Below are positions 1-6,570 of a stretch of DNA of 8,155 nucleotides, piece after piece. This stretch comes from Spirochaeta sp. (lineage in GTDB: Bacteria; Spirochaetota; Spirochaetia; DSM-2461). Both the position numbers and the translations under genes were made by a program. The notes beneath the pieces were generated by a model. That model was not told the origin of the DNA, made no database searches, and saw nothing but the letters and a program-made list of their open reading frames with translations. Location: contig JAUVIY010000102.1 of assembly GCA_030592625.1 (NCBI GenBank), positions 1 through 8,155 on the forward strand, written 5' to 3'. The first letter of the stretch is position 1, and every line of letters starts with the position of its first letter.

Positions 1-468
1 AGCCTTGGCGATTTCCACCAGCTGTCTTTCTCCGGGAGCCAGATTCTCCACTGCCGTTGACGGGGAATAATCCAGGTCCAGGGATTCCAGCAGAGCTTTC
101 AGGGATTCATTCATCGTTTTTTTATTAATCAGAGGAGTTTTTCCCAGACTCGGGAAATCATTGATGTATATGTTCTCAGCTATGGAAAGGTTGGTAAAAA
201 GATTGAGCTCCTGGTGGATGAAAGCGACGCCCCGACCGGTGGCTGCCCGTGGGTCGGCAGGGTAGTAACCTTCACCATCCAGAGTTATGGAACCTCCATC
301 CTGCCCCAGAACACCTCCAAGAATGTTCATCAGGGTTGATTTGCCGGCGCCATTTTCGCCTATGAGTCCGAGAACCCGTCCTTCCTTCACTTCAAAGGAC
401 ACACCATCCAGAGCGGTAACACCGAAAAAGTGCTTGCTTATGCTGTCGAATTTCAACTTGATGCCCAT
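1..468 (-). CDS. Sugar ABC transporter ATP-binding protein (RbsA/MglA-like, CUT2), 5' part only
   Basis: This is the cytoplasmic ATPase that would energise sugar import with the permease encoded just upstream. Only the first 156 codons lie in the window; CUT2 ATPases are normally about 500 residues with two fused nucleotide-binding domains, so most of the first domain is seen. Visible motifs are Walker A GENGAGKST at residues 37-45, the Q-loop in IHQEL (Q86), and a signature-like LAPGERQLVEIAKA just before the edge, which stands in for the usual LSxGQ and is followed by the VEIAKA typical of this family. Start ATG 466-468 shares one base with the permease stop (TGATG on the minus strand) and has a GGAGG ribosome site about 9 bases upstream inside the permease gene, so translation is probably coupled. 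It could serve any CUT2 substrate; the ATPase does not define it. Confidence 0.93.
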   Translation of the reverse strand, partial: MGIKLKFDSISKHFFGVTALDGVSFEVKEGRVLGLIGENGAGKSTLMNILGGVLGQDGGSITLDGEGYYPADPRAATGRGVAFIHQELNLFTNLSIAENIYINDFPSLGKTPLINKKTMNESLKALLESLDLDYSPSTAVENLAPGERQLVEIAKA

Positions 469-1556
469 CAGGCCCTGCCTCCCGAATACCGTAAAACCAC
501 TCGCGATCGAGTTACGTCCAGAATTGCCGCCAACAGGATTACCAGACCTTTGACGATATCAATATAGAAAAACTTCAGATTAAGCAGATTCAGGGTATTG
601 GACAGGAATATGAAAAATATGACGCCGAAGACAGTCCAGAGAACCTTCCCTTTCCCCCCGGCCAGACTGACACCGCCGATAACATTGGCACCGATGATAT
701 CCAGCAGCAGCGTACTGCCCAGGGTAGGACGCCCCTGCTCCAGGCGTGCCGAATAAAGAATACTGCCGACAGCCGCGCAGAATCCGCTGATTGCGTAAGC
801 GGCAATGATGATTTTAGCCGTCGGAACACCGGAGATTCTGGCGGCTCTGGGATTGATTCCCGTGGCATACAAACGCCGGCCGTAGAGTGTCTTACTCATC
901 AGGAGATGAGCTGCAACGGCGATAATTACCGCTACAATGAGGGAGTAAGCTATCGGCCCAATACCCCCGCGGCCCAATTGACTGAAACTTTCAGGGAGAT
1001 GACGGATATTTTCACTTTTGGACAACCAGATTGCGACTGCACTGAAGAGCATCTGAGACACCAGGGTGACAATAAATGGCGGCATCCTGAGCCTGGCCAC
1101 AGAGAATCCGTTCATGAGGCCGATAAGGACCCCTATAACCAGCATTACCAGTAAACCGACCGGAAGAGCCAGTGGGGAACCGGAAAATAATCCGCCTTTC
1201 ACAGAGAGCAGGATTCCCCAGACAGGACTTTTGGAAAACAGTGTGGGGTCAACTTCCGAGGTCATGATGATAGCCCCCATGATACTGGATAAAGCCATAA
1301 TGGAGGTTTGGGATAAATCGATCCCGGCAGTTATAAGAAAGAATGTCTGCCCGATTGCGATAACCAGAAGCGGCCAGGTATTCGACAACACATTTTTCAG
1401 GTTGTAAGGGCTGAACACCCGGGGAATGAACGGAAACAGAACAAGCAGGTAAAATATGGTGAGATAAAGAACGAAGAACTCCGACTGGAGCAGCTTTCTT
1501 CCAATTATTTTGACACTTCCGACCCGGCCTGTTTTCAGCTGATCGACCTCGGACAC
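468..1556 (-). CDS. Sugar ABC transporter permease (RbsC-like, CUT2 family)
   Basis: This 362-residue, very hydrophobic inner-membrane protein would form the channel for a monosaccharide or related solute. Family motifs are clear: ITAGIDLSQTSIMALS (residues 75-90, RbsC type ITAGIDLSVGS), GLMNGFSVARLRMPPFIVTL (146-165), LYATGINPRAARISGV (229-244), and DIIGANVIGGVSLAGGKGKV (286-305), the likely ATPase-coupling segment. It is some 40 residues longer than E. coli RbsC, with a longer cytoplasmic N-terminus and an extra loop at about 100-130. The start is GTG at 1554-1556, preceded by a GAGAGG ribosome site with a 9-base spacer. It follows the binding-protein gene after a hairpin-rich gap and overlaps the ATPase start by one base. 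The order binding protein - permease - ATPase differs from the common binding protein - ATPase - permease or rbsDACB orders. Confidence 0.95.
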   Translation of the reverse strand: MSEVDQLKTGRVGSVKIIGRKLLQSEFFVLYLTIFYLLVLFPFIPRVFSPYNLKNVLSNTWPLLVIAIGQTFFLITAGIDLSQTSIMALSSIMGAIIMTSEVDPTLFSKSPVWGILLSVKGGLFSGSPLALPVGLLVMLVIGVLIGLMNGFSVARLRMPPFIVTLVSQMLFSAVAIWLSKSENIRHLPESFSQLGRGGIGPIAYSLIVAVIIAVAAHLLMSKTLYGRRLYATGINPRAARISGVPTAKIIIAAYAISGFCAAVGSILYSARLEQGRPTLGSTLLLDIIGANVIGGVSLAGGKGKVLWTVFGVIFFIFLSNTLNLLNLKFFYIDIVKGLVILLAAILDVTRSRVVLRYSGGRA

Positions 1557-1621
1557 CTTAAGGTACCTCTCTTACACATTCTTCGAGATGCCACCAATCA
1601 GGAGAGCACCTCGTTATCAAT

Positions 1622-1653
1622 CCGGCCCGTACGGGACATGCCGTACGGGCCGG
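1622..1653. repeat. Perfect 13-bp inverted repeat (hairpin) between binding-protein and permease genes
   Basis: The arm CCGGCCCGTACGG (1622-1634) and its exact complement CCGTACGGGCCGG (1641-1653) flank a 6-base loop, GACATG. The stem is very GC-rich and should be highly stable in RNA. No T-tract follows it on either strand, so it is unlikely to be a simple intrinsic terminator. Lying between a binding-protein gene and its permease gene, it fits an intercistronic stability or processing hairpin that keeps binding protein in excess. It could instead be a dispersed REP-like element. Confidence 0.85.
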
Positions 1654-1659
1654 TTCACG

Positions 1660-1680
1660 CGGGCGGAAAACTTCCGCCCG
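1660..1680. repeat. Second perfect hairpin, 9-bp stem, directly 3' of the binding-protein gene
   Basis: CGGGCGGAA (1660-1668) pairs perfectly with TTCCGCCCG (1672-1680) around a 3-base loop. It starts about 38 bases after the stop of the binding-protein gene as transcribed on the minus strand, and the 13-bp hairpin follows 6 bases later. No U-run follows on the minus-strand transcript, so read-through into the permease gene is expected. It probably acts with its neighbour as a barrier to 3' exonuclease decay. Confidence 0.8.
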
Positions 1681-1718
1681 AAATACTGATTCAATTTCTA
1701 TTGTACAACGACCTGAAA

Positions 1719-2723
1719 CTATTCAGCAGCGAGGAGTTTACATCCCCACATATCCATTTCACGATCAGCCATATTGCCCTGAGTGAGGGCGAAACCATCA
1801 TCATACAGCCATTCGTTTGGTGTACCTTCGCCGCTATCAATAGCGGCCAGCATTGCATCCAGCAGCATCTGAGCTTCAGCAAAGACGTCCTGAACACCTG
1901 TGGCATCTACATAACCGTCTTTCTGCAGTGAGCATGCGGTTTTATCACCGTCCAGACCGGCAAGAAGGATATGATCCGGATCGCCGATTTTCTGCCATTT
2001 ACCCAGGGGGGCCAGAACCGATTTGATAACGGGATACAGGAAGTCGGATGAAGTGAAGAGAAAATCAATGTCCGGATTGGCCTGCATGGCACTCTGCAGA
2101 TTGGCCAGAGCGGTGTTGGAGTCCCATTTGGTTGGTATTTCAATTGGATCACCGGTCCACAGATCGGGATACTTCTCGATAACGTTGTAGAAACCTTTTC
2201 GACGGCCGACAGCATTGGGATCGCCAAGATCACCAACCATAATGGCGGGAGTGACTTTCCGGTTCAACTTCATGGCTTCCTGAGCTATATATTCGACAGC
2301 CTGCTCAGCAATGGCTTCATTATTGGCAACAACTACCAGAGCGTCGGCACTCTTGTCTGCAGGAGGCCGATTGAAGACACCGATCGGTACGCCGGCTTCG
2401 TTGCATTCTTTGGCGATCGTTACGGCACTTTCACCGTCCTGAGGGATAATAATGACACCATCAACACCTTGAGTAATGGAGTCTTTTACCTGTTCGAGCT
2501 GACGGTTGGCATCTTCATTGGCGTTTTTCTCAATAACCTTGATGCCTTTTGCCGCCAGGGTTTCGGTAATGGCGCTATGTCCGGCAACCCAGAATTCAGT
2601 TTCCAGATCCTGAAAACAGAATGCAATGGTGATTTCATCACTGCCTCCATCCGATCCGCCATTGGCGAATACAACGGGTACGATGAATGCCGCTAAGATA
2701 GCAAAGATGAGAATTTTTTTCAT
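1719..2723 (-). CDS. Periplasmic sugar-binding protein of a CUT2 ABC transporter (RbsB/MglB-like)
   Basis: This 334-residue secreted protein of the type I periplasmic binding fold (Peripla_BP_4) would capture the substrate for the permease and ATPase encoded downstream. Residues 1-20 are a classical signal peptide (MKK, hydrophobic core, VFA cleavage site) followed by a flexible NGGSDGGSDE linker. There is no lipobox cysteine, so it should be soluble rather than a lipoprotein. Likely ligand contacts by comparison with RbsB and MglB are F44/W45 (TEFWVAG), N118/R119 (GVFNRPP, recalling FNKEP of MglB), D258 (AGLDGD) and Q278/D279 (TGVQDVF). These point to a sugar-like ligand but do not identify it. 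The start is set at 2721-2723 because AAGGAG lies 8-9 bases upstream and the signal peptide begins there; an in-frame ATG 13 codons earlier (2762) would add a charged stretch before the signal peptide and lacks a comparable site. Confidence 0.95.
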   Translation of the reverse strand: MKKILIFAILAAFIVPVVFANGGSDGGSDEITIAFCFQDLETEFWVAGHSAITETLAAKGIKVIEKNANEDANRQLEQVKDSITQGVDGVIIIPQDGESAVTIAKECNEAGVPIGVFNRPPADKSADALVVVANNEAIAEQAVEYIAQEAMKLNRKVTPAIMVGDLGDPNAVGRRKGFYNVIEKYPDLWTGDPIEIPTKWDSNTALANLQSAMQANPDIDFLFTSSDFLYPVIKSVLAPLGKWQKIGDPDHILLAGLDGDKTACSLQKDGYVDATGVQDVFAEAQMLLDAMLAAIDSGEGTPNEWLYDDGFALTQGNMADREMDMWGCKLLAAE

Positions 2724-2853
2724 TTCTCGATTCTCCTTTTTGGAATATTGATTCATTATCAATCCTCAAAAAGTCGCTAGAAAGGGGTTATTTCTTATTA
2801 AAACTTCGGTTTTCTTAACCTTTTTTTCATAAATTGATCTGGAATCTGTCACA
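2724..2853 (-). other. AT-rich 130-base gap between kinase and binding-protein genes, with a small inverted repeat
   Basis: This gap contrasts with the 4-base overlap between the regulator and kinase genes. It holds a 6-bp inverted repeat, ATTGAT/ATCAAT, with a 5-base spacer at 2747-2763, just upstream of the ribosome site. Opposite-strand structure includes a C(TTCG)G tetraloop element near 2800-2813 and a T7 run at 2820-2827. I found no -35/-10 pair for the minus strand that I would defend, nor an obvious kinase terminator in that direction. It is a plausible place for a second promoter or operator driving the transporter genes, perhaps the target of the AraC-type regulator; that is inference. 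Confidence 0.4.
2731..2738 (-). promoter_or_regulatory. Strong ribosome binding site that fixes the binding-protein start
   Basis: On the minus strand this reads AAGGAGAA, with the AGGAG core 9 bases before ATG 2721-2723. It is among the best Shine-Dalgarno sequences in the window, as expected for a binding protein made in excess. It supports the downstream start over the ATG at 2762. Confidence 0.75.
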
Positions 2854-4743
2854 TCAGTCATTTTCAAGGAATGCATACTTCGTATCATCCCAGGCATGAA
2901 ACGAACGAGGTTCCCATTCCAGAGCGGGAAGTTCGAGCTCAACACCGGTCCCGCCTCGGGGGAGAATGCTCACTCTGAGTCCGTAGGATTCACCGAAATG
3001 AAGCTGAATCCGCTCATGAACATTCTTCAGGCCGATATGACCGCCTGAAACCCCGCCGGAAAGACGCCGATTCACATCTTCCAGTTTCTCCGGCTCAATC
3101 CCGACGCCATTATCGGACACTTTAAGGGTGATTCTCTCACCATCCCTGAATCCGCTGATATGCACTGTCCCTGGACTGTCCCTCGGCTCGAATCCATGGT
3201 GGATACTATTCTCCACCAGAGGCTGAAGGATGAATTTCACGGTGTAAAGATCCAGAATACCGGGATCCACATCTTTTTTCAGATTGAATCGGCCTCCGTA
3301 CCTCAGGGACTGAAGGGCCATGTACAAATCAATATGCTCCAGTTCCCGCCGGATTGTAACGATATTATTTTCTTTGCCCAGGCTGATCCGGAACAGTTCG
3401 GCCAGGAGCCGAATCATCTCCGGCGCCCTCTCATCTCTGAGCTTAATCATGTAACGAATCGTTTCCAGGGTGTTGTGAAGAAAGTGAGGGTTTATCTGCG
3501 CCTGCAATGCGTTCATCTGAGTATCCTTCAGACGAACCTCCACACCCCGACGCTCCATTTCCTGAAGGTCGCGAAGCTTGGCGACAAAGGTATTATAGTA
3601 CCCCGCCAGTTGTCCCACTTCATCGCCGCTGGGTACATCCAGCCGGGCCTCCAGATTCGCATCCCCCTTCGCAATCTCCGCAAGCTTCTCCGACACGTCG
3701 ACGATGGGCCTGCTGATACGCCGACCCAGGGCCATGGATATGAGCAGGGAGATCACCGCAGCAGTACCGAATACGAATAACATGATGTTTCTGAGTATGG
3801 TGAGGCCGCCGTAGAAATCGTCTTTATAAGAACCCACAACCAGAACCCAGTTCATATCCGGTATGAAACGGAAAAATGCAATATGCGTCCTGTTCCGTCC
3901 GTTTGCATCCACCGAGTCATATTCGATACGCCCATTCTTGCGAAATACCATTTCAACAAATGCCGGTGATTGAGACCAGTACAGCCCTTTGAGGTCGGGG
4001 TGTATGATAACGCTGCTGAGAGTGTCAAGGACAAAGGGGAAGCCCTGCCGACCCACCGTTATCACTCCGAGTTCATCCTCCAGCATTGACAGGTCAACCT
4101 GTCTCTGAGCGACAAACACCGCACCGATATCTTCGCCCCATTCGTTGAATATCTGTTTCCAGGCTGTGAAGTACCATTCCCCTGAGAAGTAGTCCCGACC
4201 GTAGAATGTACCATGACGGCGAACCAGAATATCCCAGGGAGATCCTCCTGGAACCAGACGTCCGATTTCCCGGCTTCCATTATCATCCCGGATTGTTGTG
4301 GTGATTGCGACAAGACCCTCCGGCACTCTCTGGTACAGTGTCACCTCACCTCCAGTTCTTTCGCTGATAAAATCCACCAGATCTCTGTCGGCGAAGACAG
4401 GCTTACCGTTTAATTTCATAGTGGGGATAGTCAGTGGTCTGGCCAGATCAGTCAGATAATCCACTGCCGCGATAATTTCAGTTTCCCCTGACTGAATCGA
4501 AAGGTTCTCCCCCAAGAAGTATTCGGCAACAATGAGATCTTTTCTTACTTCATCCCTCCGGTTCTCGATTCTGAGCTCCACGATTGTCTTGATGAAATCA
4601 GCAGTGGAGGACAAATCACTATCAACCCGTTCTGTTATGAGAGCACCAACCCGGGCGTACAGCAGCATTCCGGTTATTAAAAGCAGGGCCGCAAACAGAA
4701 TGCCGTAGGCCAGCATGAGTTTGGTGGCTATCCTTCTGATCAT
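2854..4743 (-). CDS. YesM/LytS-type sensor histidine kinase with an extracellular Cache-type sensor
   Basis: This 629-residue inner-membrane kinase would pass a phosphate to the response regulator encoded just upstream. In order: TM1 (about 9-30); a roughly 280-residue extracytoplasmic region (31-313) that resembles the Cache_3-Cache_2 fusion (GGEVTLYQ, LVAITTTI, GRLVPGG, then a membrane-proximal half with FPFVLDTLSSVIIHPD); TM2 (about 314-340); HAMP (about 341-394); the His_kinase motif QAQINPHFLHNTLE with phospho-acceptor H420; and a HATPase_c domain with N-box LVENSIHHG (N512), G1 DNGVGI (544-549) and G2 GGHIGLKNVHER (568-578). A tail of about 20 residues (EWEPRSFHAWDD...) follows the ATPase fold. 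Start ATG 4741-4743 overlaps the regulator stop as ATGA; the local ribosome site is weak, so translation is probably coupled. The fold is certain, the ligand unknown; a sugar or the cognate binding protein are the leading ideas. Confidence 0.95.
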   Translation of the reverse strand: MIRRIATKLMLAYGILFAALLLITGMLLYARVGALITERVDSDLSSTADFIKTIVELRIENRRDEVRKDLIVAEYFLGENLSIQSGETEIIAAVDYLTDLARPLTIPTMKLNGKPVFADRDLVDFISERTGGEVTLYQRVPEGLVAITTTIRDDNGSREIGRLVPGGSPWDILVRRHGTFYGRDYFSGEWYFTAWKQIFNEWGEDIGAVFVAQRQVDLSMLEDELGVITVGRQGFPFVLDTLSSVIIHPDLKGLYWSQSPAFVEMVFRKNGRIEYDSVDANGRNRTHIAFFRFIPDMNWVLVVGSYKDDFYGGLTILRNIMLFVFGTAAVISLLISMALGRRISRPIVDVSEKLAEIAKGDANLEARLDVPSGDEVGQLAGYYNTFVAKLRDLQEMERRGVEVRLKDTQMNALQAQINPHFLHNTLETIRYMIKLRDERAPEMIRLLAELFRISLGKENNIVTIRRELEHIDLYMALQSLRYGGRFNLKKDVDPGILDLYTVKFILQPLVENSIHHGFEPRDSPGTVHISGFRDGERITLKVSDNGVGIEPEKLEDVNRRLSGGVSGGHIGLKNVHERIQLHFGESYGLRVSILPRGGTGVELELPALEWEPRSFHAWDDTKYAFLEND

Positions 4744-6305
4744 TCCGGGGGTCTCACTTCCCTGCGATAATCACGGGGTGTCATGCCGGTACGTTTCTTG
4801 AATATCTCGCAGAAATATTTCTGATCCGGATATCCCGCAACTGCGGCCACCTCATACACCCTCATTCCGGTTTCCCGAAGCAGCTCCCGAGCCTTATCCA
4901 GCCGAATACGGGTTAAATATTCCTTAAAATTGACTCCCGTCTCCGACTTGAAGAGCCGGCTGAGATATGGTGAGCTGACATCCAGTTCATCGGCGATAGT
5001 CTCCAGTCCCACATCTTCGGAAAACCGTGTCTGGAGGGCCTCAACAGTGAATCTTACCAGGCGATGACCCGATTTATCTGACACTTTGGACGTCGCCTCA
5101 AGACCGGACAATGCCCGATCGTAGAAAAGATCCCTCATATCTCCGATTGTTCTGGATGAAGCCAGAGCATCGATAATGTCGTCGATGTTCCCGAGAACGG
5201 CCTCGGGAGCATAACCCCGTCCACGAAGCACATGGTCCATTGCATAGAAAAAATTCCGGAACCACGCTTTCAATGGCGCGGCATCCCGGGGACAGGCTTC
5301 CCGCATAAGTGAAAATATCCGATCGGTCCGATTGATAAGAGTGGGTTCATCCCGGGAAGACATAATGTCAATAAATCGTTCGGCTTCACCCTGATATTCA
5401 GGAAGATTAAGCGGCCTCTCGTCCCTGATATCATTCCCGGTAATCAGCCTGTTTTTCCCCAGGTACAGTGCATGTCCCAGGAGCGCTCGAGCTTCAGATC
5501 CCGATTCGGCAATATCCCGGAGACTGACGGCAGGTTTGCCTACCGCTGCCGTAAAACTCATATTACCGAATTCCCGCCCACGCCAGCGGATTTCCAGAAA
5601 TATCTCGTTAACAGATAGGGTGATATCAGCAACCGGAGCAATCAGGAGCAGAGCCATTCGGTCTTCATTGAGAGATGTCGCTACCAGATCACAGTCGATA
5701 CCATCCAACTCTTCCAGGAATCCGGGAAGTATTCCGTGCCATCGTTCCCTGAGGGAACTGTCGGTACCTGATGGAGAAGGATCGAACATCATCACAATAC
5801 CGCCGGGAAAAGGGTGCTCAAGAATGGCAGGAATATCCGATGCATCCCCTCCTGTCTCAATAATACTCCGGAGAATCTCTCGAAGTCGGATTATCCGGCT
5901 CCTTTGCCTGTCGGCGGTATCGTTCCGTTCCGCATCAAGAGCATACTTCAGCCTCTTGAAGACATCTACAGCGCGGTCCTCTCTTAAAGGTTTCAGGAGA
6001 TAGCTGAATACTTTGTGTTCAATAGCACTGCGTGCATATTCAAAATCATCATAGCCGGAAAGGATTACCACACGGGTTCCTGGATACCGGATTCGTATCC
6101 GGGCCGCGAGGTCAAGACCGCTCATTTTCGGCATACGAATATCTGCAAGAACGACATCGGCGCCATCTTGCTCCAGCATATCCATAAGCTCAGACCCATC
6201 CCGGGCGGTCCCGGAAACCCGGAAGCCCAATGATTCCCAATCCATGGTTTCGGCCAGTCCCCGGCGAACCATTTCCTCATCATCGGCAATCAACAGTGAA
6301 TACAT
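4740..6305 (-). CDS. AraC-family response regulator (YesN type)
   Basis: This 521-residue cytoplasmic transcription factor is the partner of the downstream kinase. The receiver domain (1-about 122) has the acidic pair D8/D9, phospho-acceptor D55 (LADIRMP), S83 and K105 (LLKPL), so it looks active. A middle region (about 165-300) ends in GKPAVSLRDIAESGSEARALLGHALYLGKN, resembling the degenerate GGDEF-like linker common in YesN proteins. The C-terminal AraC domain (about 415-517) has two helix-turn-helices: LETIADELDVSSPYLSRLFK (434-453) and YEVAAVAGYPDQKYFCEIFK (484-503), the latter followed by the family signature KRTGMTPRDYRR. Start ATG 6303-6305 has AGGAG 4 bases upstream, directly against a large inverted repeat. 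As first gene of the minus-strand run it probably activates the transporter genes; control of the divergent enzyme genes is also plausible. Confidence 0.95.
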   Translation of the reverse strand: MYSLLIADDEEMVRRGLAETMDWESLGFRVSGTARDGSELMDMLEQDGADVVLADIRMPKMSGLDLAARIRIRYPGTRVVILSGYDDFEYARSAIEHKVFSYLLKPLREDRAVDVFKRLKYALDAERNDTADRQRSRIIRLREILRSIIETGGDASDIPAILEHPFPGGIVMMFDPSPSGTDSSLRERWHGILPGFLEELDGIDCDLVATSLNEDRMALLLIAPVADITLSVNEIFLEIRWRGREFGNMSFTAAVGKPAVSLRDIAESGSEARALLGHALYLGKNRLITGNDIRDERPLNLPEYQGEAERFIDIMSSRDEPTLINRTDRIFSLMREACPRDAAPLKAWFRNFFYAMDHVLRGRGYAPEAVLGNIDDIIDALASSRTIGDMRDLFYDRALSGLEATSKVSDKSGHRLVRFTVEALQTRFSEDVGLETIADELDVSSPYLSRLFKSETGVNFKEYLTRIRLDKARELLRETGMRVYEVAAVAGYPDQKYFCEIFKKRTGMTPRDYRREVRPPE

Positions 6306-6309
6306 ATTA

Positions 6310-6314
6310 CTCCT
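6310..6314 (-). promoter_or_regulatory. Ribosome binding site of the regulator gene, abutting a hairpin
   Basis: AGGAG on the minus strand lies 4 bases before ATG 6303-6305. The base of the inverted repeat (6315) is the next base upstream, so any structure formed there would press on the ribosome landing site. The spacing is on the short side. Confidence 0.65.
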
Positions 6315-6350
6315 GAGGTTCTTTCAAAATTACCATTTTGCAAGAACCTC
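6315..6350. repeat. Near-perfect 16-bp inverted repeat upstream of the regulator start
   Basis: The arm GAGGTTCTTTCAAAAT (6315-6330) pairs with ATTTTGCAAGAACCTC (6335-6350) around a 4-base spacer TACC. Fifteen of 16 positions pair; the exception is T6324 against C6341. It begins immediately upstream of the AGGAG of the regulator gene and would lie in its mRNA leader if the promoter at 6382-6409 is used. There is no U-run after it. It can be read as an RNA hairpin affecting translation or as a DNA operator for a dimeric regulator, possibly the adjacent AraC-type protein acting on its own gene. Confidence 0.8.
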
Positions 6351-6381
6351 GTCATGGGGTCGAGAGAATTCCCGCCCCTGC

Positions 6382-6409
6382 AGGATAGCATTTCAGTGTC
6401 TTGAGTCAA
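6382..6409 (-). promoter_or_regulatory. Candidate sigma-70 promoter for the regulator-kinase-transporter run
   Basis: On the minus strand, TTGACT (6409-6404) is followed after 16 bases by TATCCT (6387-6382), with a TGn extended -10 just before it. The -35 matches consensus at 5 of 6 bases and the -10 at 4 of 6. Upstream sequence (about 6411-6440) is A-rich on the same strand, as in an UP element. The predicted leader is about 70 bases and would contain the inverted repeat at 6315-6350. The call rests on pattern only. Confidence 0.45.
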
Positions 6410-6486
6410 AGCTTATTTTCTTTTCATACTTTTCTTTATGACACAAACCGCCATTCATTCTGAATATTGGTGTGTTTATATGGTTC

Positions 6487-6515
6487 TTGCTCTTTTATTT
6501 TTCATTCTTTATATC
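6487..6515 (+). promoter_or_regulatory. Weak candidate promoter for the divergent isomerase-dehydrogenase genes
   Basis: TTGCTC (6487-6492) and TATATC (6510-6515) are separated by 17 bases on the plus strand, in a very AT-rich stretch 50-80 bases before the isomerase start. Both hexamers are poor matches, so the promoter may depend on an activator, or the true site may be another in this stretch. Low-confidence call. Confidence 0.2.
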
Positions 6516-6570
6516 ATTATATGAAATTCACTGGTTTACATGAATGTTGACACCTTTTATCCTCAGAGTC

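Noticed and set aside
1622..1680. Intrinsic terminator ending transcription after the binding-protein gene
   Set aside because: The stems are strong, but no U-run follows either of them on the minus-strand transcript, and the permease gene downstream has no obvious promoter of its own.
2724..2762. Upstream ATG at 2762 as start of the binding protein
   Set aside because: It would put 13 polar, charged residues before the signal peptide; the ATG at 2721-2723 has a strong AAGGAG site and begins the MKK signal peptide.
2800..2827. Plus-strand terminator-like element (C(TTCG)G hairpin, then T7)
   Set aside because: Stems are only 4-5 bp and AT-rich, and no plus-strand gene ends upstream of it, so there is nothing for it to terminate.
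3160..3780. 206-residue open frame on the plus strand
   Set aside because: It lies wholly antisense to the conserved HAMP, His_kinase and HATPase parts of the kinase gene, in codon register with it, and encodes no recognisable domain; it is a by-product of the coding strand.
5536..6003. 155-residue open frame on the plus strand
   Set aside because: It is antisense to the response regulator gene, Arg/Ser-rich and low in complexity, with no family motif; a shadow frame.
6082..6100. GGATAC/GTATCC inverted repeat
   Set aside because: A 6-bp stem within the receiver-domain coding sequence is expected by chance, and the encoded residues are ordinary for the domain.
6521..6550. Nine-codon leader frame (ATG 6521, stop TGA 6548-6550) overlapping the ATG at 6544
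   Set aside because: It has no ribosome site and is short enough to occur by chance in AT-rich sequence; no attenuation structure was seen.
6547..6552. Perfect TTGACA -35 hexamer on the plus strand
   Set aside because: A -10 box 16-18 bases downstream would fall on or after the ATG at 6571, and no TATAAT-like sequence is there.
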